Origin: a virus
Virus record (IMG/VR): IMGVR_UViG_3300037468_000232
Coordinates: 1-22,854 of that record
DNA: 22,854 nucleotides
Reading direction: 5' to 3' (one strand)
Under the pieces are notes generated by a model that saw only the letters and a program-made list of their open reading frames with translations, was not told the origin of the DNA and did not search any database. The stretch's first letter is position 1; every line of letters starts with the position of its first letter. Below are positions 7,195 to 12,937 of the stretch, piece by piece. The position numbers and the translations under genes were made by a program.

Positions 7195-7826
7195 CCCATC
7201 CCCCACGCTGGACGCAGCCCGAGCTGGACCACCTAGAGAGCCTGGCGGGCGATGTGCCATTTCCAACGCTGCTGCGCTCGATGCACTACAAGGCCACCGC
7301 CGAGGGCTGGCCACCGCGAACGGATAAGGCAATCGTGATGCGGATGCGGCGCTCCAGGCAGTTCTGCCGTGCGCGCACCGGCGAGTGGACCACCACCTAC
7401 GGAGCAGGGGAAATCCTGGGTTGTCCTGGCACCCGCGTTGAGGCATGGCTGAGGCGGAAGCCCATCGCCAGGATTCTTGATCCGCAGACGACTGGCGGCA
7501 CTAGATACATCAACCGCAGATCATGGCGCCGGCTGGCCAAGCAGATGCCCCGCGTGCTGGGTGGGTTCAGCTCGGATGCGCTGTTCCTGCTGCTTGAGGA
7601 TCGTGATCTGGCCGATGCCATTGCGCAGCAGCACCCGCGGCCGATGGGTGACTGGCGGGTGAGGTGCGTCGAGACGGGCGAGATCTACAGCAGCTGTGGC
7701 GCTGCGGCCCGTGAGCTGCATGTGACCCAGGCCTGCATCAGCCTGGCGATTCGTCAGGCCAGGCCGGTGGCGGCGTTGGGGATGACGTTCGAGGCGTTGC
7801 GGGGTGTGGGGCCGGTGCTCGATTGA
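7191..7826 (+). CDS. DNA-binding protein with NUMOD-like C-terminus
   Basis: A 211-residue protein starting at a GTG that overlaps the helicase stop (GTGA). The N-terminus (WTQPELDHLESLAGD) looks like a SANT/Myb-type helix. The middle (YGAGEILGCPGTRVEAWLRRK, followed by an Arg-rich strand and helix) resembles a winged or MerR-type helix-turn-helix. The C-terminus has the NUMOD1 pattern VRCVETGEIYSSCGAAARELHV, followed by helix and glycine-turn residues, found as DNA-reading modules attached to homing endonucleases. No nuclease domain (HNH or GIY-YIG) is present. It may therefore be a regulator, or a relic or partner of a nuclease; its neighbour is a nuclease gene. The function is inferred only from these modules. 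Confidence 0.65.
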   Translation: MTHPPRWTQPELDHLESLAGDVPFPTLLRSMHYKATAEGWPPRTDKAIVMRMRRSRQFCRARTGEWTTTYGAGEILGCPGTRVEAWLRRKPIARILDPQTTGGTRYINRRSWRRLAKQMPRVLGGFSSDALFLLLEDRDLADAIAQQHPRPMGDWRVRCVETGEIYSSCGAAARELHVTQACISLAIRQARPVAALGMTFEALRGVGPVLD

Positions 7827-7834
7827 CTGCCGGC

Positions 7835-8230
7835 ATGAGCGAGCACATTACCCAGCAGCGGATCCTGTTGGCCCACGGCAGCGGCAGCGTCAGGCTGTGG
7901 CGCAACAACGTCGGCACGGGCTGGGCAGGCCAGGCCACCAAGGTCACAGGCGGAAACCTGCGCACCATCGCCACTGCGCTCCGTCCGGGTGATGTAGTGA
8001 TCCGCCAGGGCCGGCCGTTGCACGCGGGATTGTGCGTTGGCTCATCTGATCTGATCGGCTACCGCCAGGTCGATGGCGTCGCCCAGTTCGTAGCGCTGGA
8101 GGTCAAATCAGCCACCGGCAGGGCCACCAAGGAGCAAAGCCAGTTCATTGACCACATCCAGGCAGCCGGCGGCCTGGCCGGCATCGCCCGGTCCGTTGAC
8201 GATGCCGCAGCGATATTGCAGCTTCCCTAG
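7835..8230 (+). CDS. VRR-NUC domain nuclease
   Basis: A 131-residue protein from the ATG at 7835. A TTG at 7823 would overlap the previous stop as TTGA and add four residues, and that start cannot be ruled out. The core shows the VRR-NUC pattern of the PD-(D/E)XK fold: GSSDLIGY with the acidic residue, FVALEVKSATGRATKEQ with the E-X-K pair and downstream Gln, then a helix and GGLAGIARS. Stand-alone phage members are expected to cut branched or flap DNA (Holliday-junction resolvase-like). It lies between helicases and the RecT-like/SSB genes, which fits a role in recombination intermediates. The stop TAG is the centre of a palindrome (8223-8235) before the next promoter. Confidence 0.85.
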   Translation: MSEHITQQRILLAHGSGSVRLWRNNVGTGWAGQATKVTGGNLRTIATALRPGDVVIRQGRPLHAGLCVGSSDLIGYRQVDGVAQFVALEVKSATGRATKEQSQFIDHIQAAGGLAGIARSVDDAAAILQLP

Positions 8231-8262
8231 GGGAATGGGTTGCAAAGGGGAACTAATCCCCT
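8223..8262. promoter_or_regulatory. Nested G/C-run palindromes, candidate operator
   Basis: TTCCC-TAG-GGGAA (8223-8235) is a perfect palindrome over the nuclease stop codon. AGGGG (8246-8250) and CCCCT (8258-8262) form a second, with a 7-bp gap, filling the spacer between the -35 and -10 boxes. GGGGAA occurs in both. The arrangement suits a repressor or activator site at the RecT-like promoter. Confidence 0.45.
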
Positions 8263-8267
8263 ATAGT
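8240..8267 (+). promoter_or_regulatory. Promoter of the RecT-like/SSB group
   Basis: TTGCAA (8240-8245), a 16-bp spacer and TATAGT (8262-8267) make a good sigma-70 type promoter. The start codon is 23 nt beyond the -10 box. The core CCCCTATAGT is identical to that at 13529-13538, and CAAAGGGG recurs in the 4102-4141 element. Confidence 0.65.
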
Positions 8268-8290
8268 CACAACACCACCCGCTCACCGCC

Positions 8291-9124
8291 ATGGCGATTC
8301 AAAACAGCTCAGCGCTCACTGCGCCGGGCTCCAGTTCATTAAGCCTGCAGGTCAGCTCCGTTGACGATCTGGCGCGCCTTGCTCGGGTGTTTGCTGCGTC
8401 TGGATTGTTCGGCAAGAGCGGCAGCCAGGAAACCCAGGTGGCCGAGTGCGCAATACGCCTGATGGCGGGGATGGAGGCAGGTTTCAGCCCGTTCGCCAGT
8501 GCCACTGGGGTCCACATAATCAACGGCCGCCCGGCATTCAGCGCCAACCTGCTGGCCCAGGCCGTGCGCCGCCACCCTGACTACGACTACCGGGTGTTGG
8601 AGAAAACCGCGCAGCTCTGCCGGATTCGGTTCCTGTCCCGCGGTGAAACGCTCGGCGATGAGCTGTTCACCATCGAGATGGCCGAACGGGCCGGCCTGCT
8701 CAAGAACCCCACCTGGCGTTCGTATCCCGAGGCCATGCTGTTTTCCCGTGCGCTCACCGCCGGGATGCGTACCCACTGCCCCGATGCTCTTGGTGGCCAT
8801 CCGGCCTACACACCCGAAGAGCTGGGCGGTGATGACGTGGTGCCAGTCACGGTGACGGAGCCGGCACCACCAGCACTGGTGCCAGACGCTGAGCTGCTGG
8901 CCAAGGCCTACGCAGCTTGCGGTGACGCTGGCCTCTCTGACGATGGCCTAATCGCCCTCATCGATGAGCTCAGCCAAGGCGCTGCCCAGACGCTGGATCA
9001 GCTGCCGGTGCTCACACTGCAAAGGCTGGCCAAGGTCGGCGTATCTGCCGAGACGGTGGTCCGCTGCAACGGCGACACCACCACCGAAGACCCCGACGAT
9101 CTCCCTGCTGCCTGGTCTGCCTGA
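8291..9124 (+). CDS. RecT-like single-strand annealing recombinase (probable)
   Basis: A 277-residue protein. The pattern AIRLMAGMEAGFSPFASATGVHIINGRPAFSA, split here as a Met/Gly helix, a small-residue loop and a G-R-P-A-F-S-A turn, then WRSYPEAMLFSRALTAGMR and a YTPEEL end, belongs to a phage family commonly annotated as RecT-like recombination proteins. These bind single strands and anneal homologous DNA. The C-terminal 90 residues are acidic helices, perhaps a partner-binding tail. SSB is the next gene, 37 bp downstream, and a nuclease precedes it, as in other phage annealing modules. The start at 8291 is 23 nt after the -10 box, with a C-rich leader and no Shine-Dalgarno. The RecT link is from family pattern and context, not from a proven fold. 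Confidence 0.6.
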   Translation: MAIQNSSALTAPGSSSLSLQVSSVDDLARLARVFAASGLFGKSGSQETQVAECAIRLMAGMEAGFSPFASATGVHIINGRPAFSANLLAQAVRRHPDYDYRVLEKTAQLCRIRFLSRGETLGDELFTIEMAERAGLLKNPTWRSYPEAMLFSRALTAGMRTHCPDALGGHPAYTPEELGGDDVVPVTVTEPAPPALVPDAELLAKAYAACGDAGLSDDGLIALIDELSQGAAQTLDQLPVLTLQRLAKVGVSAETVVRCNGDTTTEDPDDLPAAWSA

Positions 9125-9161
9125 CCTGCGGCAATTCACTTACGGAACCACAACCCTTCAA

Positions 9162-9623
9162 ATGTCAGATCTCATCACTCAAGTCCTGCGTGCTAGCCAG
9201 CACCGTTTCATTGGCCGCATGGCCCGCGACCCTGAGCTGCGCTCGTTTGATTCCGGCAACTGCGTCTGCAACGTCCGCATCCTGATCAACAAGCCAGGCG
9301 CCAAGCGTGACGACGGGCAGGAGCCGGACGGCTTCAAGCTCGAGATATGGGGCGAGAAGGCGCAGGCCTTCACCGATGCCACCCGCAAGGGCGACCTAGT
9401 GGATGTGACCGGCCGCGTGAAGTCCGAGACATGGACCGATCGCAACACCGGCGAGAAGCGCAGCGGGTTGGTGGTGCTGGTCGATGACTGGGCGCTAGCC
9501 GGTAAGCCACGCCAGGCGCCGCCGGCAGCCGCACCTGCTCCAGCTCCAGCTCCAGCCCGTGCCGCCGCACCACAGCCGGCATGGAACACGGCGCCACTGT
9601 CCGATGAAGACGTGCCGTTCTGA
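9162..9623 (+). CDS. ssb: Single-stranded DNA-binding protein
   Basis: A 153-residue SSB with an OB-fold: FIGRMARDPELRSFDSGN, then strands with FKLEIWGEKAQAF and GDLVDVTGRVKSETW. A flexible Ala/Pro linker (about 115-135) leads to an acidic tip ending DEDVPF, the docking peptide for replication and repair partners. It should coat single strands during phage replication and work with the RecT-like protein. The ATG at 9162 places the fold at the very N-terminus; the frame runs open further upstream but only across the preceding gene's C-terminus. The stop overlaps the next start as TGATG. The linker is encoded by near-tandem GCTCCA/CCAGCT units around 9536-9560. Confidence 0.92.
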   Translation: MSDLITQVLRASQHRFIGRMARDPELRSFDSGNCVCNVRILINKPGAKRDDGQEPDGFKLEIWGEKAQAFTDATRKGDLVDVTGRVKSETWTDRNTGEKRSGLVVLVDDWALAGKPRQAPPAAAPAPAPAPARAAAPQPAWNTAPLSDEDVPF

Positions 9624-9883
9624 TGGACGCCCTAACCCAAGCCCGCCAGCAGCTCGACGCCCTGCTGGCGGATCTCGAGCAGCGTGAGCAGTCCGTTGCG
9701 CAGGCTGCTGAGCTGCTCAGTCAGGAACCAGCCATCGCCGCGGCCTGGCAGCAGGGCGGCATGGCCGAGCGCGACCGCGTGGCAGCGCTGATTGATCTTC
9801 AGCTGGACCAGCTCAGCCGCGGTGGCGTCAACGCCCTAGTGCTTACCGTCCTGCGCCGCCAGGTGCTGGAGGTAGAGGCGTGA
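9623..9883 (+). CDS. Small helical protein, 86 aa
   Basis: An 86-residue, almost wholly helical protein with heptad-like Leu/Ala spacing in MDALTQARQQLDALLADLEQ and the following residues, indicating a coiled coil. A central loop (QQGGMAERDR) and a second helix (AALIDLQLDQLSRGG) follow. It is joined to SSB by TGATG and to the next gene by another TGATG, so it is translated with them. Its tail codons carry the GGAGG ribosome site of the next gene (9868-9872). It could be an SSB or replication accessory protein by position, but the sequence does not identify a function. Confidence 0.6.
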   Translation: MDALTQARQQLDALLADLEQREQSVAQAAELLSQEPAIAAAWQQGGMAERDRVAALIDLQLDQLSRGGVNALVLTVLRRQVLEVEA

Positions 9884-10068
9884 TGTTTCCACCACTGGCT
9901 GATCAGCAGTGCAGCAACTGCCGGTATCGCAGGCCTGGATACGAAATCCCCGGCGTCTGGCGCTGCCACCGTCATGCGCCACAGATCGGCCCGCGCGGCT
10001 CAGAGTGGCCCACCGTTGCAGGTGGCGATTGGTGCGGGGAGTGGGTGCAGCTGGATGCAGACCGATGA
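9883..10068 (+). CDS. Small cysteine-rich (zinc-ribbon-like) phage protein
   Basis: A 61-residue protein from the ATG at 9883; a GTG one codon earlier is possible. Cysteines are arranged as QQCSNCRYRR, WRCHRHAP and GDWCGEW, with the conserved WP.V...DWCGE ending seen in many small phage proteins. Four Cys plus His suggest one bound zinc. A good Shine-Dalgarno (GGAGG, 9868-9872) precedes the start. It overlaps neighbours on both sides (TGATG and ATGA). Members of this family lie in early phage gene strings; their job is unknown. Confidence 0.7.
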   Translation: MFPPLADQQCSNCRYRRPGYEIPGVWRCHRHAPQIGPRGSEWPTVAGGDWCGEWVQLDADR

Positions 10069-10277
10069 GCCCCACCTTTATGGCGATCACCAGCACCGGC
10101 GGCTACATCGGCCGCATCTTCTGGACCAACAGCGGCATCCACCCTGACTTCCCCCGATGGGGCAGCATTAACTCAATGCCCGATCCCGTGCTGCCAGGCG
10201 AACCCTGGACCGTCTGGGCTGGCCTATTCCCCGTGGTCCGGCAAATCATCAACTGGAGGTTTTATGAGCATGACTGA
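10065..10277 (+). CDS. Hypothetical protein, 70 aa
   Basis: A 70-residue protein beginning MSPTFMAITSTGGYIGRIFW and ending with an aromatic helix (VVRQIINWRFYEHD). It starts in an ATGA overlap with the zinc-ribbon gene and runs 14 bp into the next gene, whose GGAGG ribosome site lies in its last codons. The open frame continues upstream without a start that fits the layout, so the overlap start is preferred. There is no recognisable domain; the composition (Gly, Trp, Pro) suggests a small folded beta protein. Confidence 0.5.
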   Translation: MSPTFMAITSTGGYIGRIFWTNSGIHPDFPRWGSINSMPDPVLPGEPWTVWAGLFPVVRQIINWRFYEHD

Positions 10278-10722
10278 CTTCCGCGCCCTGTGCGCTGAAC
10301 TGATCGAGGCAATCGACAGCGAGACCGCCGACTGGGAAGACATTGAAGAACTCAAAGCCCGCGCCCGCGCACTGCTGGCCCAGCCAGTGGCGGAAGGGCC
10401 GAGTGATGAGGAGCTTGACGAGCTGTATTTCTACATCGACGCATGGCACGTTGCGTCTTGGAGACATTACGCCCGAGCCGTCCTTGCCAAGTGGGCCCAC
10501 CCCACGCCGCAGCCAGTGGCGGTAAGCGAGCGCTTGCCAGGGCCGGAGGATTGCGATGAGCAGGGGCGGTGTTGGTGGCTGAAACAGAGAGCCAATCCTG
10601 ATCACGATCTTCTGATGCCGACTTGGCACCTACAACGTCAAGGACCAGCAGGCACGACGTTCTTTCGATTCACCCACTGGCTCCCCGCCCACGCCCTACC
10701 CACCCCCGAGGCTAAGCCGTGA
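10264..10722 (+). CDS. DUF551-like protein with N-terminal helical part
   Basis: A 152-residue protein. Residues 1-45 are an acidic amphipathic helix region (MSMTDFRALCAELIEAIDSE and onward). The middle part (DEELDELYFYIDAWHVASWRHYARAVL) is also helical. The C-terminal part, SERLPGPEDCDEQGRCWWL through FFRFTHWLPAHALPTP, matches the DUF551 pattern of small phage proteins. GGAGG at 10255-10259 lies 4 nt before this ATG and 10 nt before the in-frame ATG at 10270, so either Met may be used. It overlaps the next gene as GTGA. Function unknown; this type of protein is common in accessory strings of cyanobacterial and enteric phages. Confidence 0.65.
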   Translation: MSMTDFRALCAELIEAIDSETADWEDIEELKARARALLAQPVAEGPSDEELDELYFYIDAWHVASWRHYARAVLAKWAHPTPQPVAVSERLPGPEDCDEQGRCWWLKQRANPDHDLLMPTWHLQRQGPAGTTFFRFTHWLPAHALPTPEAKP

Positions 10723-10892
10723 CTACGCCCCTATCCCCCGCCACCGCTGCGGTATTGGCCGCTTACTACAGCGAAATCCCCATGACCGGCAGCAACCGCC
10801 TAGCCGCCGCCCTACGCGCCCTAGCAGTGCGCATCAACGGCGCCGACGCCATTCGCCAAGACATCCTCGACATCGCCGCCGAGCTGGCCTAA
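10719..10892 (+). CDS. Small helical protein, 57 aa
   Basis: A 57-codon frame starting with GTG (GTGA overlap with the previous stop) and ending in TAATG with the next gene. The product, starting MTTPLSPATAAVLAAYYSEI and ending IRQDILDIAAELA, is alanine-rich and predicted to form two helices. The tight joints on both sides are the main evidence. No family is recognised. Confidence 0.55.
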   Translation: MTTPLSPATAAVLAAYYSEIPMTGSNRLAAALRALAVRINGADAIRQDILDIAAELA

Positions 10893-11227
10893 TGACAACT
10901 CTCACCACCGCCTGGATGCTCGGTTGCGTCTGCGGTTTCTTTCTAGGCGTCACAGTTGCAAGCCGTCGCCGGCCTACATGCCGCGAGCTGATGCGCGAGC
11001 GCCAGCCCACCTTCGCTGAGCTGTTGATGCCCCAACGCGGCGGCAACATCGGCGCTACCCCCATTGTCCGCAACGAAGGCCGCACCACTGCACAGCGGAT
11101 CTACAGGGGCGCTATGTGGCGGGAAAAGGGAAGCGATACTTGGCACCCCCTAGGCAAAGAGCCCGATTGGGTAGACCTTGCCCGTCAGCAGCTCAACAGC
11201 ACCACCCCGCCACCACGCGAGCCATGA
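10892..11227 (+). CDS. Small membrane-anchored protein, 111 aa
   Basis: A 111-residue protein with one N-terminal hydrophobic segment (about 6-24, AWMLGCVCGFFLGVTVA) followed by SRRRP. This predicts a signal anchor with a cytoplasmic, basic and polar tail. The tail has no recognised domain; it ends in a proline-rich stretch (TTPPPREP). Joined by TAATG upstream and ATGA downstream. It may act at the membrane early in infection; this is inferred from topology only. Confidence 0.6.
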   Translation: MTTLTTAWMLGCVCGFFLGVTVASRRRPTCRELMRERQPTFAELLMPQRGGNIGATPIVRNEGRTTAQRIYRGAMWREKGSDTWHPLGKEPDWVDLARQQLNSTTPPPREP

Positions 11228-11385
11228 GCAACTGGCGCATCCTGGCCCTCGCCCTAGGCGAAAAGGCCCACCCTGACCCCCGCATCGCTGATCGGGTGGC
11301 CTTGGTGCGCTTGGCCATCCTTGGCAGCTACCTGGGCACTAACGCCTGCATCGTGGCCGGCGTGATCCGGCACTGGAATCGCTAA
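11224..11385 (+). CDS. Hypothetical protein, 53 aa
   Basis: A 53-residue protein beginning MSNWRILALALGEKAHPDPR. It has a mildly hydrophobic C-terminal helix (VRLAILGSYLGTNACIVAGV) ending in IRHWNR. It starts in an ATGA overlap with the membrane protein before it. The hydrophobic part is borderline for membrane insertion. It closes the tightly overlapped string; the next gene begins 73 bp later. No function is recognised. Confidence 0.5.
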   Translation: MSNWRILALALGEKAHPDPRIADRVALVRLAILGSYLGTNACIVAGVIRHWNR

Positions 11386-11458
11386 CGATCTGCTACCGTG
11401 AGCGCGTCGACCGGTGAGGCCTGAGCGCCCCGGCTGACGCACCAAAGCATTTCCAGCT

Positions 11459-11647
11459 ATGTCTATCACTTGCCTCGCCGCCTGGGTGGCGGCATTGATT
11501 CTGTTGCCGATCGTCGTTTTGCTCTGGGCCACTGAGAGCCGCCAGCAACGTGCCCGCCGGTGGCGCCAGGCTGGGCTCACCCAGCAGCGGATTGCCGATC
11601 GCCTTGGGTGCTCACGCAGCACGGTGCGGAGGTTGCTGGTGGGGTGA
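11459..11647 (+). CDS. Membrane-anchored helix-turn-helix mini-protein, 62 aa
   Basis: A 62-residue protein made of two parts: a hydrophobic segment (about 4-23, TCLAAWVAALILLPIVVLLW) and, after an Arg-rich turn (SRQQRARRW), a helix-turn-helix LTQQRIADRLGCSRSTVRRL of the resolvase/sigma-region-4 type. It would place a DNA-binding domain at the inner face of the cytoplasmic membrane. The 73 bp before it hold no clear promoter or Shine-Dalgarno site. Its last 71 bp overlap the 3' end of the opposite-strand gene 11577-12068. The HTH reading is convincing; whether it binds DNA at the membrane is inference. Confidence 0.65.
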   Translation: MSITCLAAWVAALILLPIVVLLWATESRQQRARRWRQAGLTQQRIADRLGCSRSTVRRLLVG

Positions 11648-12068
11648 CTGCATCAAACACTGAGCAATCGCGAGCGAACCGTGGGCCTTCGATCTCTGCA
11701 TCAGGGAATCCCATGCTGCAGCCTTCGCTCCAGAACCTGCACTGCTCGCAGGTCGGATCACCTGCCTTGGCCGGTGCTCTGAACCACTCAGGCAGCAGGT
11801 CTTTGTAAATGCTGCCGCTTCGTATCTGCCGAATCAACTCACGGCTGCAGCCATGCTGATCTGCCAGCGATTGATGGCCGTCAGCTGATTGGCGAATTGC
11901 CATCACCGCTGCGTCATCAATCAGGCGCTTAGCGTCTGGCTCGCCATAGGTAATGTTGAAACGGTGCTGACAGTTCTTGCACTCAAACCGTCGATAGCGC
12001 CCATATCGCGTAGCGCGGGATTGAACGACGATCGTTGCCGCGCCGCACTCCAAGCAGTCCTGTTTCAC
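11577..12068 (-). CDS. Zinc-ribbon and helix-turn-helix protein, 163 aa
   Basis: A 163-residue protein. The N-terminus is a transposase/InsA-like zinc ribbon (CLECGAATIVVQSR, then FECKNCQHRF). The middle (VMAIRQSADGHQSLADQHGCSRELIRQIRS) is a helix-turn-helix. The C-terminal part has a second cysteine set (CEQCRFWSEGCSMGFPD, then ARDCSVF). I chose GTG 12068 because it overlaps the upstream stop as GTGA; an ATG at 12113 lies inside the upstream gene. Zinc ribbon plus HTH points to a DNA-binding regulator. The last 20 or so residues (PATSAPCCVSTQGDRQ region) are encoded antisense to the HTH of the convergent gene and look like an unconstrained tail. Confidence 0.7.
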   Translation of the reverse strand: MKQDCLECGAATIVVQSRATRYGRYRRFECKNCQHRFNITYGEPDAKRLIDDAAVMAIRQSADGHQSLADQHGCSRELIRQIRSGSIYKDLLPEWFRAPAKAGDPTCEQCRFWSEGCSMGFPDAEIEGPRFARDCSVFDAVTPPATSAPCCVSTQGDRQSAAG

Positions 12069-12274
12069 GGCACCACCGGCAGACGGGCCAGGCACTGCTG
12101 CGGCACAGTCCATTCGTGCATCTGGTGATCCACCACCAAGTAGTGCGGCCAGCTCAGCCGGCCGTGGCCAAAGGCCAACGTCACCTTGGCCGGCTGCTGC
12201 TCATGGCCGGCGATGTAAACCACATCACCAACAGCAAATCGCCAAGGGTTATCTCTGAGTCTTTCAAGGATCAT
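12065..12274 (-). CDS. Hypothetical protein, 69 aa
   Basis: A 69-residue protein: MILERLRDNPWRFAVGDVVY, then a strand-rich stretch (AKVTLAFGHGRLSWPHYLVVD) and HEWTVPQQCLARLP. The WRFAVGDVVYI...G segment looks like a small beta-barrel (KOW/SH3-like or DUF-type) with conserved aromatic residues. It overlaps the upstream gene as ATGA and the downstream gene as GTGA. The closeness to a DNA-binding gene hints at a regulatory or accessory role, but nothing direct shows it. Confidence 0.6.
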   Translation of the reverse strand: MILERLRDNPWRFAVGDVVYIAGHEQQPAKVTLAFGHGRLSWPHYLVVDHQMHEWTVPQQCLARLPVVP

Positions 12275-12447
12275 TGGCTGGTCGCATAGGTCGGCTGAAC
12301 CTGCACGTCTCGCCCCATCACCGACACGCTGGCCAGCAGGCCCAGCACAGCAAGCGCGACAGCGATCACGGTTCGGCGACGGGCAGCGGCCTGGGCAGCA
12401 AGCACAGCACGTCGGCGTTGCGCCTTGTAGACAGCCAACGAAACCAC
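12271..12447 (-). CDS. Small single-pass membrane protein, 58 aa
   Basis: A 58-residue protein starting at GTG 12447, with an Arg-rich segment (AQRRRAVLAAQAAARRR) directly before a hydrophobic helix (TVIAVALAVLGLLASVSVM) and a short polar end (GRDVQVQPTYATSQ). Positive-inside reasoning puts the C-terminus outside. The frame is open further upstream, with an ATG at 12663, but that would overlap the whole 49-residue gene, so the start 8 bp after that gene is preferred. The stop overlaps the next start as ATGA. The start codon choice is the weakest point. Confidence 0.45.
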   Translation of the reverse strand: MVSLAVYKAQRRRAVLAAQAAARRRTVIAVALAVLGLLASVSVMGRDVQVQPTYATSQ

Positions 12448-12454
12448 AGGCCGA

Positions 12455-12604
12455 TCACAGCACGGCCTCGAGGCGGATGATCTCGGCCTGCGGGTATTGC
12501 TGCTCAAAGGATTGGCGGATTGCCGCTGTAGTCCAGCCAGTCGGGACAATCCATTCAATGTTGATCGTTTCATTGCTCTTGCGGTAGGTGATGGAGTAAG
12601 CCAT
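12455..12604 (-). CDS. Small hypothetical protein, 49 aa
   Basis: A 49-codon frame, MAYSITYRKSNETINIEWIV and then PTGWTTAAIRQSFEQQYPQA, ending IRLEAVL. It starts 3 bp after the upstream stop. The pattern is a beta hairpin, a helix with a Gln-rich face and a final strand, like a small ferredoxin-type or dsRBD-like fold. Start and stop fit the spacing of the operon on both sides. No function is assigned. Confidence 0.55.
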   Translation of the reverse strand: MAYSITYRKSNETINIEWIVPTGWTTAAIRQSFEQQYPQAEIIRLEAVL

Positions 12605-12607
12605 GGA

Positions 12608-12937
12608 TCAGGCGCGGGCATCGGGGCAGGTGCTGGCGGTTTCGATTGATGCGGCGATGGCACGCGACTGGCGGGCCAGGTCCGTCATCAGCTCGCGGTC
12701 CAGCGGTAGGGATTCATCCCAGGCGTTATCAGCAACGGCCCGGGCGACCTGCTGCGTGGCATCGAGCAGCCCCACCAGCAGCGGCAGGATTGGGTTGTTG
12801 CGGCGGCCGGAGTCGGGCAGCGTGATCAGCCGATCAACGTGGCCGGGGATGGCCTGCCGCGCTGCTTGGAGGATCAGATCAGACAGCGCGCCATCGCACT
12901 CAAGGCGGGTTTGGTTGTGAATCAGCATCTCCATCAT
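12608..12937 (-). CDS. Hypothetical helical protein, 109 aa
   Basis: A 109-residue, mostly helical protein starting MMEMLIHNQTRLECDGALSD. The second in-frame ATG (12934) is equally possible, but the first overlaps the Gp157 stop as ATGA. A Gly/Asn-rich loop (DSGRRNNPILPLL) joins two helical halves. It lies second in the leftward operon that begins with Gp157. No known family is recognised; the spacing to both neighbours (overlap and 3 bp) shows it is translated as part of the group. Confidence 0.55.
   Translation of the reverse strand: MMEMLIHNQTRLECDGALSDLILQAARQAIPGHVDRLITLPDSGRRNNPILPLLVGLLDATQQVARAVADNAWDESLPLDRELMTDLARQSRAIAASIETASTCPDARA

Noticed and set aside
6619-7446. Long minus-strand open frame of 275 codons opposite the SF2 helicase
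   Set aside because: It is antisense to a helicase with complete motifs, crosses into the next gene, and its product is Ala/Arg/Pro-rich without any domain; typical shadow in GC-rich DNA.
8339-8800. Minus-strand open frame of 153 codons opposite the RecT-like gene
   Set aside because: No domain pattern, no neighbours in the same direction and no ribosome site; the plus-strand gene has promoter, pattern and context.
9179-9589. Minus-strand open frame of 136 codons opposite SSB
   Set aside because: Antisense to a clear OB-fold protein; the Ala/Gly-rich start comes from the linker repeats read backwards.
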